This document shows, one piece after another, positions 36,462-44,417 of a stretch of DNA of 64,000 nucleotides (position 1 is its first letter; each line of letters opens with the position of its first letter). The notes beneath the pieces were generated by a model. That model did not search any database and had not been told where the DNA came from. It saw only the letters and a program-made list of their open reading frames with translations. The DNA is from Paenarthrobacter aurescens (GTDB lineage Bacteria > Actinomycetota > Actinomycetes > Actinomycetales > Micrococcaceae): positions 1,302,001-1,366,000 of the forward strand of contig NZ_CP157456.1 of assembly GCF_041549525.1 (NCBI RefSeq), written 5' to 3'. Position numbers and translations under genes: made by a program.

Positions 36462-37358
36462 ATGTGCAATTCCCTCGCCCCCGCACCCTACAGGGCATCA
36501 GCTGACGCAGCAGAAGAAAAAGACTCCCGCCGCCAATACCCGCCCGCGCCTGAGCCCCTCCCCGTGGCGGTCATGGATAACCACACCCACCTGGACTTCC
36601 GTCACGGCCTGATTGAGGTCTCGGTCAAGGATGCGATGGACTCGGCCGAGGCTGTTGGAGTGCAAGGCGCCGTTCAGGTTGGTTGCGACCTCGAATCGTC
36701 GCGATTCACAGTACAGGCCGTGGACGCTGACTCACGGCTCCTCGGCGCCGTGGCCATCCACCCCAACGACGCGCCCGAATACGCCGCGCGTGGGGAGTTG
36801 GAATCGGCGCTCGCAGAGATCGAGGAATTGGCCCGCCACCCCCGGATCCGCGCGATCGGTGAAACAGGTTTGGATTTCTTCCGGACCCACGGGGACGGAC
36901 TGGCTCATCAGCGCTATTCCTTCCGACGACACATTGACATTGCCAAACGGCTTGGCCTGACGCTGCAGATTCACGACCGCGACGCCCACGACGACGTCGT
37001 CCAGGTGCTGCGTGAGGAGGGTGCCCCGGAGCGGGTGGTGTTCCATTGCTTCTCCGGAGACGAAGAACTGGCAAGGATATGTAACCGGAACGGCTGGTAC
37101 ATGTCCTTCGCCGGGACCATGACGTTCAAGAACGCCGGGAATCTCCGCGCCGCTCTGGCCATAGCCGAGCCAAGCAGGATTCTGGTGGAAACGGATTCGC
37201 CGTTCCTTACCCCGCATCCGCACCGCGGGAAGCCAAATGCAAGCTATATGGTCCCCTACACGGTCCGGTCCATGGCGGACGTGACAGGAGATGACTTGTC
37301 TGAACTTTGTTCGCGGTTGGCCGAAAATACCCTGACTGCCTACGGATCCTGGGCCTGA
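36462..37358 (+). CDS. TatD-family metal-dependent hydrolase
   Basis: A 298-residue TIM-barrel deoxyribonuclease-type protein. Metal ligands are visible in DNHTHLD, GETGLDFF, the HDRDAHDD region (LQIHDRDAH), VFHCFSGD and the final LVETDSPFLTPHPHRGKPNAS. An extra N-terminal tail of about 37 residues precedes the domain; ATG 36462 has AAGGTGG upstream, but an in-frame ATG (codon 38) right before DNHTHLD could be the true start. The gene precedes rpfB as in M. tuberculosis Rv1008-Rv1009. The methionyl-tRNA synthetase gene often found before tatD is not here. Confidence 0.9.
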   Translation: MCNSLAPAPYRASADAAEEKDSRRQYPPAPEPLPVAVMDNHTHLDFRHGLIEVSVKDAMDSAEAVGVQGAVQVGCDLESSRFTVQAVDADSRLLGAVAIHPNDAPEYAARGELESALAEIEELARHPRIRAIGETGLDFFRTHGDGLAHQRYSFRRHIDIAKRLGLTLQIHDRDAHDDVVQVLREEGAPERVVFHCFSGDEELARICNRNGWYMSFAGTMTFKNAGNLRAALAIAEPSRILVETDSPFLTPHPHRGKPNASYMVPYTVRSMADVTGDDLSELCSRLAENTLTAYGSWA

Positions 37359-37417
37359 AACGGATCTTTCCCGTCCTGATTGAGGTCACGGGCTGGATAC
37401 CCGGTATGCACGTTTCT

Positions 37418-37446
37418 TGGTTCGTTTATAACGGATCGGTTACTGT
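37418..37446 (+). promoter_or_regulatory. Candidate promoter of the rpfB operon
   Basis: TTGGTT (37418-37423), a 17-bp spacer and TACTGT (37441-37446) form a plausible sigma-A-type promoter; TATAAC at 37427-37432 is another -10-like element. A start near 37453 would leave a leader of about 195 bases before rpfB. Confidence 0.4.
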
Positions 37447-37553
37447 GTTAAACAAGTAGCCGGGGTCGGGGAAGGCCATCGGATCACTGCTCCGCTTCAC
37501 ACCGGGGCAATAAGTTCAGTGTTTTTGGCGGCGCAGATGCCGGCAGCAAGAGT

Positions 37554-37587
37554 AGGACCAGGCGTAATGCCTGGCCCTTGCGTTTTT
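37554..37587 (+). terminator. Intrinsic terminator inside the rpfB leader (attenuator)
   Basis: AGGACCAGGC (37554-37563) pairs with GCCTGGCCCT (37569-37578) in nine of ten positions around a GTAAT loop, followed by TGCGTTTTT. It lies 63 bases before the rpfB start codon, so it would stop transcription before the operon unless bypassed. An alternative helix between 37537-37548 and 37587-37598 (10 of 12 pairs) would take up the end of the T-tract. Confidence 0.7.
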
Positions 37588-37649
37588 GCGGTCGGCATTA
37601 TTTTTGCGCTTTTCCCCGTGCCCGGATGGTCTGAGAGTAATGGGCAATC

Positions 37650-38819
37650 GTGATCAAGTTCTTCACAACGGATGGCAAGTTCAGCTTCCTCAAAGTAGGC
37701 ACCCAGTTGCTGGTAGTTGCAGCCCTGGTGGTTGGTGTTGTGGCCTTTGTGGGCAACAACAAGACCGTCACGCTCAACGTGGACGGCAAAGTGAGCTCCA
37801 TCCAGACCTTCGGCGGCACTGTGGACCAAGTGGTCAAGGCAGCCAAGGTCGAGTTGAAGGACGCAGACCGCGTTTCCCCGGCTCTGGACGCAAAGATCGA
37901 CAACGGCTCTGTGGTGAACGTCAATCTGGCCAAGGCAGTGTCCATCGAACTGGACGGGGCCCGGAAGACCGTAAACACCACATCCCCTGACGTCGCTGGC
38001 CTGGTCAGTGAGCTCGGGGTGGCGAGCTCCTCCGAAATCTCACAGCCCAAGGACGCGTCCCTGGAAGTGACCGGTTCATTCGTTTCCATTTCCACACCCA
38101 AGACCATCAGCGTGGTAGCTGACGGCAAGGACACCAGCACCACCACGACGGCGGCCGACGTCGCCACCGTGCTCAAGGACACCGGCATTGTTGTTGGTGC
38201 CAATGACCACATCTCCCAGCCCGGCAATGCCCCCATCGTCCAGGACATGGTGATCAAGGTCTCCCGCGTGGATACCAGCAAGACTGCCGAAGCTACCGAA
38301 GAGGTTCCCTTCGAAAGCGTCAAGAGCGACAGCGCAGAGCTCTTCAAGGGCGAAGAGAAAGTAACCCAGGAAGGCGTAGCAGGATCCTTGGTCAAAACCT
38401 TCAAGCTGGTCCTCGTGGACGGCCGTGAAGCCTCCCGCACCCTGGTATCCAGCAACGTGGCCACCCAGCCGGTAGCCGAGAAGATCAGCGTGGGCACCAA
38501 GCCACGCCCAGTAGCTACTCCCGCTCCGGCTACACAGGCAGCAGCGGCTGCACCCGCAGCCAGCGGTCCCACCGGTGCCCCGAACGAAGCCATGTGGGAC
38601 AGGATTGCGCAGTGTGAATCAGGCGGAAACTGGTCCATCAACACCGGTAACGGGTACTACGGCGGCCTTCAGTTCTCCAGCCCCACCTGGTTGGCAAACG
38701 GTGGCGGAGCCTATGCTCCCAACGCCAGCTTGGCCACCAAGGCCCAGCAGATTGAGATCGCCAACCGCCTCTACGCAAAGAACGGCCTCAGCGACTGGGG
38801 CTGCGCCCACGCGGCCTGA
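37650..38819 (+). CDS. rpfB: Resuscitation-promoting factor B
   Basis: A secreted or membrane-anchored lytic transglycosylase-like enzyme that remodels peptidoglycan and wakes dormant cells. 389 residues: an N-terminal signal/anchor (VGTQLLVVAALVVGVVAFVG), three DUF348 domains (about residues 38-210), a G5 domain (about 215-290, EEVPFESV...VDGREASRTLVSS), a Pro/Ala linker, and the Rpf domain (about 310-389) with MWDRIAQCESGGNW (catalytic Glu in CESGG), YYGGLQFSSPTW and the closing Cys in DWGCA. GTG 37650 starts it. First gene of rpfB-rsmA-ispE. Confidence 0.95.
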   Translation: MIKFFTTDGKFSFLKVGTQLLVVAALVVGVVAFVGNNKTVTLNVDGKVSSIQTFGGTVDQVVKAAKVELKDADRVSPALDAKIDNGSVVNVNLAKAVSIELDGARKTVNTTSPDVAGLVSELGVASSSEISQPKDASLEVTGSFVSISTPKTISVVADGKDTSTTTTAADVATVLKDTGIVVGANDHISQPGNAPIVQDMVIKVSRVDTSKTAEATEEVPFESVKSDSAELFKGEEKVTQEGVAGSLVKTFKLVLVDGREASRTLVSSNVATQPVAEKISVGTKPRPVATPAPATQAAAAAPAASGPTGAPNEAMWDRIAQCESGGNWSINTGNGYYGGLQFSSPTWLANGGGAYAPNASLATKAQQIEIANRLYAKNGLSDWGCAHAA

Positions 38820-38845
38820 CCCCGTACAGGCGATACGATACCTAG

Positions 38846-39727
38846 GTGACTGAACCGAATTCCCAACCCGCCGCCGTCGCGCCTTTGATGGGTGCCACAG
38901 ATATCCGACGGCTCGCCGAGGAAATCGGTGTACGCCCTACCAAAACCCTGGGGCAAAACTTTGTGATCGACGGCAACACCATCCGCAGGATCGTGTCCGC
39001 CGCCAACATCGCCGATGGCGAGACCGTGCTGGAAGTAGGCCCCGGCCTGGGCTCGCTCACGCTCGGCTTGCTGGACGCGGCCAAGGCGGTGGTCGCCGTC
39101 GAAATCGACCCCGTGCTGGCGGAAAAGCTGCCGGAGACCGTGCGCGCATGGCGTCCAGGGGCGGAAGAGAACTTCCATCTGGTGCTCTCCGACGCCATGA
39201 AGGTCACTGAACTGCCGTTGCCGCCCACCGCGTTGGTGGCCAACCTGCCCTACAACGTGGCCGTCCCGGTGGTGCTGCACCTGCTGCAGCATTTCCCCAG
39301 CCTTCAACATGGCCTGGTGATGGTCCAGGACGAGGTTGCGGACCGCCTGGCTGCTACGCCCGGTTCCAAGATCTACGGTGTCCCGTCGGTCAAGGCGGCC
39401 TGGTATGGGCACATGCGCAAAGCCGGCGTGATCGGGATGAACGTGTTCTGGCCTGCACCTAAAATCCACTCCGGCCTTGTGGCCTTCACCCGGCATGACC
39501 CCCCGGTAACGCATGCAACCCGGGAACAGGTGTTCGCCGTCATTGATGCTGCCTTTGCGCAACGGCGCAAAACCCTGCGTGCCGCACTGGCCGGATGGGC
39601 GGGGAGCGCAGCCGAAGCTGAGCGCTGCCTCGTAGCTGCCGGCGTGGACCCCACGGCCCGCGGCGAGGTCCTGGACATCAATGCCTACGTCAAGATCGCC
39701 GAAGCCCGCCACCCCGTGGACGCATGA
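38846..39727 (+). CDS. rsmA: 16S rRNA (adenine(1518)-N6/adenine(1519)-N6)-dimethyltransferase
   Basis: Dimethylates A1518 and A1519 in 16S rRNA during small-subunit maturation (KsgA); loss gives kasugamycin resistance. 293 residues: [15 protein letters not shown]-binding [15 protein letters not shown], and catalytic [18 protein letters not shown] 38846, 26 bases after rpfB. Ends overlapping the ispE start (ATGA at 39724), so the order rpfB-rsmA-ispE is one transcription unit, as in mycobacteria. Confidence 0.97.
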   Translation: MTEPNSQPAAVAPLMGATDIRRLAEEIGVRPTKTLGQNFVIDGNTIRRIVSAANIADGETVLEVGPGLGSLTLGLLDAAKAVVAVEIDPVLAEKLPETVRAWRPGAEENFHLVLSDAMKVTELPLPPTALVANLPYNVAVPVVLHLLQHFPSLQHGLVMVQDEVADRLAATPGSKIYGVPSVKAAWYGHMRKAGVIGMNVFWPAPKIHSGLVAFTRHDPPVTHATREQVFAVIDAAFAQRRKTLRAALAGWAGSAAEAERCLVAAGVDPTARGEVLDINAYVKIAEARHPVDA

Positions 39728-40716
39728 CCCCGGGCAACCGCAAACCAGGCAGCCTCCCTTATGTGGGGGAGCGTTTTCATGCCCGAACAGTCCGGGTTAA
39801 AGCACCGGGCAAGGTCAATGTCTCCCTGAGCGTAGGTCCGTTGCGCCCGGACGGCTACCACTCGGTTGCCAGCGTGTACCTGGCCGTTTCCTTGTACGAG
39901 GAAGTGGCCGCCACGAGTACAGAAGCTGAGGGGATCACCGTCAGCATCAGCCCGGACAGCACGCTGGACCTGGACGGTGTGGACATCCCGCTGGACGAGC
40001 GGAATCTCGCCTACAAGGCTGCGGCCATCATGGCTGAAATGTCCGAGAAACCAACCGGCGTGCATCTGGAGATCACCAAACGCGTTCCAGTGGCCGGCGG
40101 AATGGGTGGCGGTTCGGCAGACGCGGCGGCAACGCTGCTGGCATGCGACGCCCTCTGGAACAGCGGCCTGTCCCGCGAGGAACTGGCACACTTGGCCGCC
40201 GAGCTGGGCGCGGACGTTCCGTTCTCCCTTCTGGGTGGCACCGCCGTGGGGCTTGGTGTGGGAGATAAGCTCTCGCCGGCCCTGGCCAAGGCGCAAATGG
40301 ACTGGGTGCTGGTTTTTGCGGACTACGGTCTCTCCACCCCGGATGTTTTCCGCACTCTTGACGGACTTCGGGACTCGGAAGGGGCTGAGATTCCTGAGCC
40401 CGTGGACGTTGACCCCACCATCCTCCAAGCCCTTCGCAACGGAGACCCGGAGACCCTCAGCCGGGTGCTCATCAACGATCTCCAGCGGGCCTCCATCACC
40501 CTGGCGCCGCAACTGAAGGACACCATAGGACTGGGCGAAGCACGCGGTGCACTTGCCGGCATGGTCTCAGGCTCCGGTCCCACCATCGCCCTGCTCGCCC
40601 GCGATTCTGTCTCTGCCGCGGTCCTTGCCGAAGAACTGGTTCACCGTGGACACAATGCACTGGCCGTTCATGGGCCAGTTCCCGGCGCTCGGATCATCTC
40701 CGATACCCTCCTTTAG
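39724..40716 (+). CDS. ispE: 4-diphosphocytidyl-2-C-methyl-D-erythritol kinase
   Basis: GHMP-family kinase of the MEP (non-mevalonate) isoprenoid pathway. 330 residues: [22 protein letters not shown] at the start, the phosphate loop [17 protein letters not shown], and [14 protein letters not shown] near the end. ATG 39724 overlaps the rsmA stop; about 25 residues precede the kinase fold, so a start further in is possible. Supplies precursors for undecaprenyl and menaquinone chains. Confidence 0.96.
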   Translation: MTPGNRKPGSLPYVGERFHARTVRVKAPGKVNVSLSVGPLRPDGYHSVASVYLAVSLYEEVAATSTEAEGITVSISPDSTLDLDGVDIPLDERNLAYKAAAIMAEMSEKPTGVHLEITKRVPVAGGMGGGSADAAATLLACDALWNSGLSREELAHLAAELGADVPFSLLGGTAVGLGVGDKLSPALAKAQMDWVLVFADYGLSTPDVFRTLDGLRDSEGAEIPEPVDVDPTILQALRNGDPETLSRVLINDLQRASITLAPQLKDTIGLGEARGALAGMVSGSGPTIALLARDSVSAAVLAEELVHRGHNALAVHGPVPGARIISDTLL

Positions 40717-40752
40717 TACCCCCCGCATTCCAGCAGTAGAAAGTAGTACCCA

Positions 40753-42585
40753 TTGGCCCACCTGCTCGGCGGCGAAAACCTCACCGTTTCGTTCGCGACC
40801 CGCACTGTCCTCGACGGCGTCACCCTCGGCTTGGAGGACGGCGACCGCATAGGCATGGTGGGGCGCAACGGCGACGGAAAATCGACGCTCATGCGCCTCC
40901 TGGCCCTCCGTTCGACGCCTGACTCCGGCCGCGTCACCAAGCGCGGAGATGTCAACGTGGGCTACCTGGACCAGGGCGACGTCCTCGACGGCGACCTCAC
41001 CGTGGGCGCAGCGATCGTCGGCGACCGCGCGGACCACGAATGGGCGGCCAACGCCAAGATCCGCGAAGTCATGGGTGGACTGGTGGGAGACGTCGACTGG
41101 CACGCCAACGTCCACGCCCTCTCCGGCGGGCAGAAACGCCGTGTTGCCTTGGCGAAGCTCCTCATAGAAGACCACGACGTCATCATGCTGGACGAACCCA
41201 CCAACCACCTCGACGTCGAAGGCGTCGCCTGGCTGGCACGGCACCTGAAGACCCGCTGGCGCGCCAACCAGGGAGCCTTCCTGGTGGTCACCCACGATCG
41301 CTGGTTCCTGGACGAAGTATGCAACTACACCTGGGAAGTTCACGACGCCATGGTGGACATGTTCGACGGCGGGTACGCCGCCTACGTCCTGGCGCGCGCC
41401 GAGCGCGACCGCATGGCCGCCGTCGTCGAAGGTAAACGGCAGCAATTGGTCAAGAAGGAACTGGCCTGGCTCAGGCGCGGCGCTCCTGCCCGTACCGCCA
41501 AGCCCAAATTCCGGATTGAAGCTGCCAACGACCTCATTGCCGACGTTCCGGACCCCCGCGACTCCGTGGCCCTGAGCAAAATGGCAACCGCACGCCTGGG
41601 CAAAGACGTGCTGGACCTTGAGAACGTAACGCTGGACTTCCTTGACGGAGCCGAGGGACAGAAGCTGTTCGACAACATCACCCTGCGCCTCGCGCCCGGT
41701 GAAAGGCTCGGCCTGGTGGGCGTCAACGGAGCCGGGAAGTCCACGCTCCTGAAACTGCTGAACGGCGAAATCCAGCCGAGCTCGGGCAAAGTAAAACGCG
41801 GCAAAACCGTGGTCACCGCCGTGCTTACCCAGGACGTCAAAGAGCTCGACGAAGTCTCGGACCTGCGTGTTATTGAGGTGATCGAACGTGAAAAGCGGTC
41901 CTTCAGTGTGGGCGGCAAGGAATTCACCGCCGGTCAGCTCGTGGAACAGCTCGGGTTCACCAAGGAAAAACAGTGGACGCCTGTTTCGGACCTGTCCGGT
42001 GGTGAGCGGCGGCGACTCCAGCTCCTGCGCTTGCTGGTAGGTGAGCCCAACGTCCTCATGCTCGACGAACCCACCAACGACCTCGACACCGACACCCTTG
42101 CCGCCGTCGAAGACGTCCTGGACGGCTGGCCCGGCACCCTCGTAGTGGTCAGCCACGACCGTTACCTCTTGGAACGCGTCACAGACAACCAGATGGCCCT
42201 GCTCGGCGACGGCAAGCTCCGCGGCCTTCCCGGCGGCGTGGATCAGTACCTCCAACTGCGCGAAGCTGCACTGGCCTCAGGCGCCGTTGGTGGCGGTTCC
42301 GGTGCTCCCACTGCTGCCAGCGGGGGCTCTGCAGGATCCGCTGCCCCGTCCGGTGCCAGCGAAGCCGAGAAACGAGAAGCCCGAAAAGACCTCAACAGGA
42401 TCGACCGCCAACTCGGCAAGATCTCCCAGCAGGAGGAAAAGCTCCACACCCAGATGGCTGCAAAGTCCGAGTCCGGCGATTTCGACGCCCTTGGGGAACT
42501 CAACACCAAACTGCGTGAACTGCTTGAGGAAAAAGAGGGTTTGGAAATGGAGTGGTTGGAGGCCGCCGAAATCCTCGGCGAATAG
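40753..42585 (+). CDS. ABC-F family ATPase
   Basis: A soluble protein of 610 residues with two ABC domains and no membrane segments. Walker A GRNGDGKST (about residues 37-45) and GVNGAGKST (about 320); signatures LSGGQKRRVALAKLL and LSGGERRRLQLLRLL; Walker B VIMLDEPTNHLDVEG and VLMLDEPTNDLDTDT. The linker between domains and a C-terminal coiled coil (EAEKREARKDLNRIDRQLG...) match Uup-like ABC-F proteins, which act on ribosomes or DNA branch structures; antibiotic protection is possible but not implied. TTG 40753 is the start. A 32-bp repeat array begins 36 bases after the stop. Confidence 0.92.
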   Translation: MAHLLGGENLTVSFATRTVLDGVTLGLEDGDRIGMVGRNGDGKSTLMRLLALRSTPDSGRVTKRGDVNVGYLDQGDVLDGDLTVGAAIVGDRADHEWAANAKIREVMGGLVGDVDWHANVHALSGGQKRRVALAKLLIEDHDVIMLDEPTNHLDVEGVAWLARHLKTRWRANQGAFLVVTHDRWFLDEVCNYTWEVHDAMVDMFDGGYAAYVLARAERDRMAAVVEGKRQQLVKKELAWLRRGAPARTAKPKFRIEAANDLIADVPDPRDSVALSKMATARLGKDVLDLENVTLDFLDGAEGQKLFDNITLRLAPGERLGLVGVNGAGKSTLLKLLNGEIQPSSGKVKRGKTVVTAVLTQDVKELDEVSDLRVIEVIEREKRSFSVGGKEFTAGQLVEQLGFTKEKQWTPVSDLSGGERRRLQLLRLLVGEPNVLMLDEPTNDLDTDTLAAVEDVLDGWPGTLVVVSHDRYLLERVTDNQMALLGDGKLRGLPGGVDQYLQLREAALASGAVGGGSGAPTAASGGSAGSAAPSGASEAEKREARKDLNRIDRQLGKISQQEEKLHTQMAAKSESGDFDALGELNTKLRELLEEKEGLEMEWLEAAEILGE

Positions 42586-42620
42586 TACGCCGCCGGCCGT
42601 CCCGCCGCCGACTACCAACC

Positions 42621-42811
42621 GTCTCTCACATCCCGCGGGGTTTTTGGCGACGGTCTCTCACATCCCGTGGGGTTTTTGGCGACGGTCTCTCACATCCCGT
42701 GGGGTTTTTGGCGACGGTCTCTCACGTCGCGTGGGGTTTTTGGCGACGGTCTCTCACGTCGCGTGGGGTTTTTGGCGACGGTCTCTCACGTCCCGTGGTT
42801 TTTTGGACTGG
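42621..42811. repeat. Array 1: six tandem 32-bp repeats
   Basis: Copies start at 42621, 42653, 42685, 42717, 42749 and 42781, exactly 32 bp apart. Each reads GTCTCTCAC(A/G)TC(C/G)CG then GGGGTTTTTGGCGACG; the first three have CACATCCC, the next two CACGTCGC, and the last diverges at its end. The gap 42586-42721 after the ABC-F gene consists essentially of this array; its other half overlaps the C-terminal end of the VOC reading frame on the minus strand. Confidence 0.97.
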
Positions 42812-43200
42812 TTCGTAGCCTATGAGCCAGCGCAGGCCGTGGCGGTCTACCACCTGGCCCTCCGATGCGCCCCAGCGTTTTGGCGCGAGCGGGGCCACGA
42901 TCCTGTCCCCGTCGGCGAGCTTGTCGAACCACTCGTGGAGAACACCTGGTTCGGCCGCTCCCAGCAAAGACAGCATGACGCCTTCCACGGCCACCGATTT
43001 TTCGCCGTCCGCAGCGTCAGATCCCCCAGTGATACCCACCCACTCAGGACCCCGTGGGCGACCGCATCAAGCGGCCCGTCAGATCGGCTGAACTCAGCGT
43101 AGGTGTACAAGGAAAGTTCCCCGCCGAAAATCTCCGCGTAGAAGCCGAGCGCCTCACGCGCCGTCCCGGGGAAGCTGACATAGAGCTGCGGTGCAGTCAT
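42722..43200 (-). pseudogene. VOC-family (PhnB-like) protein gene, frameshifted
   Basis: The first part (43200 down to about 43030) encodes TAPQLYVSFPGTAREALGFY and AEIFGGELSLYTYAEF, typical of PhnB-like glyoxalase/VOC proteins. The second part (about 43025 down to 42722) is in another frame: VEGVMLSLLGAAEPGVLHEW, DKLADGDRIVAPLAPKRWG and GLRWLIGYEP. One extra base in the five-C run at 43023-43027 would restore SLGGSDAADGEK across the junction. The reading frame continues about 20 codons past the usual VOC end, through two copies of array 1, before it stops. Function of an intact protein would be unknown. Confidence 0.8.
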
Positions 43201-43233
43201 GACTACAGCCTACAAATCATCAAGCACGTGGAG

Positions 43234-43342
43234 GTGAGAGATGGTGGGGCCCAGAGGGGTGGGAGGTGAGAGATGGTGGGGCCGAAGGGCTTGGGATGTG
43301 AGAGATGGTGGGGCCCAGAGGGGTGGGATGTGAGAGATGGTT
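43234..43342. repeat. Array 2: four 32-bp repeats with inverted core
   Basis: GTGAGAG begins at 43234, 43266, 43298 and 43330, again exactly 32 bp apart. Units read GGGATGTGAGAGATGGT plus a G-rich 15-bp filler (GGGGCCCAGAGGGGT or GGGGCCGAAGGGCTT). The reverse complement of array 1 contains GGGATGTGAGAGACGGT, so the two arrays share a 17-nt core but have different fillers and lie in opposite orientation. Array 2 fills the gap between the VOC gene and the TetR stop codon. Confidence 0.95.
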
Positions 43343-43344
43343 GC

Positions 43345-44031
43345 TTAGGAGTCGCTGCGGAGCTCGGGCTCTTTTTGCAACCCAGTCAGACCGTTCCAGG
43401 CCAGGTTCACCAGGTGTGCGGCCACGGCGCGCTTGTCCGGCGTACGGCTGTCCAGCCACCATTGGCCGGTCATGGCCACCATTCCCACGAGCATCTGGGC
43501 GTACATGGCACCGTCCGCCGCGCTGAATCCCCGGCGCGCGAATTCGTCGGAGAGCAGGTGCTCCACACGGGCGGTGACATGAGAGAGCAGCGTGGAGAAG
43601 GCGCCCTCGGGCTGCGAGGGCGGAGCGTCACGCATAAGGATCCGGAAGCCGTCGGTGCGGTCTTCGATGTAGCCGAGAAGGGCCAATGCAGCCCTTTCCA
43701 CCAGCACCCGGGGCTTGGCTTCGGTGCTGAGCGCCTCGGTGATGGAGTCCAGCAGAATGCGGAATTCGGTGTCCACCACCTGCCGGTACAAGCCTTCCTT
43801 GGACCCGAAGTGCTCGTAGATCACGGGTTTGGAAACGCCGGCGGAGGCCGCTATTTCCTCAATGGTGGTGCCGTCCAGCCCGCGGGCGGCAAAGAGGGCG
43901 CGTCCAATGCCGATGAGCTGTGATTTGCGCTGCTGCCCGGTCATCCGTACGCGCGCTGCCGGAGCGTTGGTAACGTGCTCTGCGGGCTCGGATGCGGCCG
44001 ACGGCCGGGGGAGTTCAGTGCGGTTGCTCAC
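43345..44031 (-). CDS. TetR/AcrR-family transcriptional regulator
   Basis: A 228-residue regulator. The N-terminal helix-turn-helix is TTIEEIAASAGVSKPVIYEHF, followed by GSKEGLYRQVVDTEF; about 25 disordered residues come before it. The C-terminal ligand domain is not diagnostic. GTG 44031 is the start. By position (next to glmU and upstream of mfd) it corresponds to M. tuberculosis Rv1019. Its own target sites may lie in the 190 bases before it; array 2 lies directly after its stop codon. Confidence 0.9.
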   Translation of the reverse strand: MSNRTELPRPSAASEPAEHVTNAPAARVRMTGQQRKSQLIGIGRALFAARGLDGTTIEEIAASAGVSKPVIYEHFGSKEGLYRQVVDTEFRILLDSITEALSTEAKPRVLVERAALALLGYIEDRTDGFRILMRDAPPSQPEGAFSTLLSHVTARVEHLLSDEFARRGFSAADGAMYAQMLVGMVAMTGQWWLDSRTPDKRAVAAHLVNLAWNGLTGLQKEPELRSDS

Positions 44032-44222
44032 GTGACCATCATGCCCTAATCAGCCTCCGGAACGGCTGAGGAGCGGGTCCTCCGCAGGCGCGGGGGTGGG
44101 TCTCGGAGCGGTCAAGTCGCGAAGGACGCGGTGGTCATGGCAAACTAGATTCTTGTGTGTGCATCCCGGTGATCCGGGAAACCCTCCGGGCCGCAAGATT
44201 CGGGGGACGAAAGCATGCGCGG

Positions 44223-44294
44223 TCCGCTCTGGTGTAATGGCAGCACCCCGGCCTTTGGAGCCGTGGAGTATAGGTTCGAATCCTATGGGCGGAA
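44223..44294 (+). tRNA. tRNA-Gln (anticodon TTG)
   Basis: The acceptor arm TCCGCTC (44223-44229) pairs with GGGCGGA (44287-44293), discriminator A at 44294. The anticodon arm CCGGC-CTTTGGA-GCCGT has anticodon TTG, read as Gln. The T-arm is ATAGG-TTCGAAT-CCTAT. CCA is not encoded. The gene lies between TetR and glmU. Confidence 0.95.
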
Positions 44295-44417
44295 CGGTCG
44301 GAAAATGCGCTCCTTCTCTGTACCTGTAGCGGCTCTCATGGTGCCTGGGTCCATTGTTGGATGGCGGCATTCCGAAGCCGGGATACCCGGGACATACCGA
44401 GCAAGGAGAGCCAGTAC

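Noticed and set aside
37447-37560. Cyclic-di-AMP (ydaO-type) riboswitch before rpfB
   Set aside because: Some Rpf genes have one, but I cannot identify its conserved core here; only the terminator is supported.
40567-42255. 562-codon minus-strand open frame
   Set aside because: Antisense to the ABC-F gene, whose two nucleotide-binding domains are complete.
42630-42806. Array 1 units as intrinsic terminators (CCCGCGGGG then TTTTT)
   Set aside because: The palindrome is only three to four base pairs with no loop, too weak to form a terminator, although the T-tracts are real.
42621-43342. CRISPR array
   Set aside because: Units are contiguous and each 32-bp unit is nearly the same throughout, so there are no unique spacers, and no cas gene is near.
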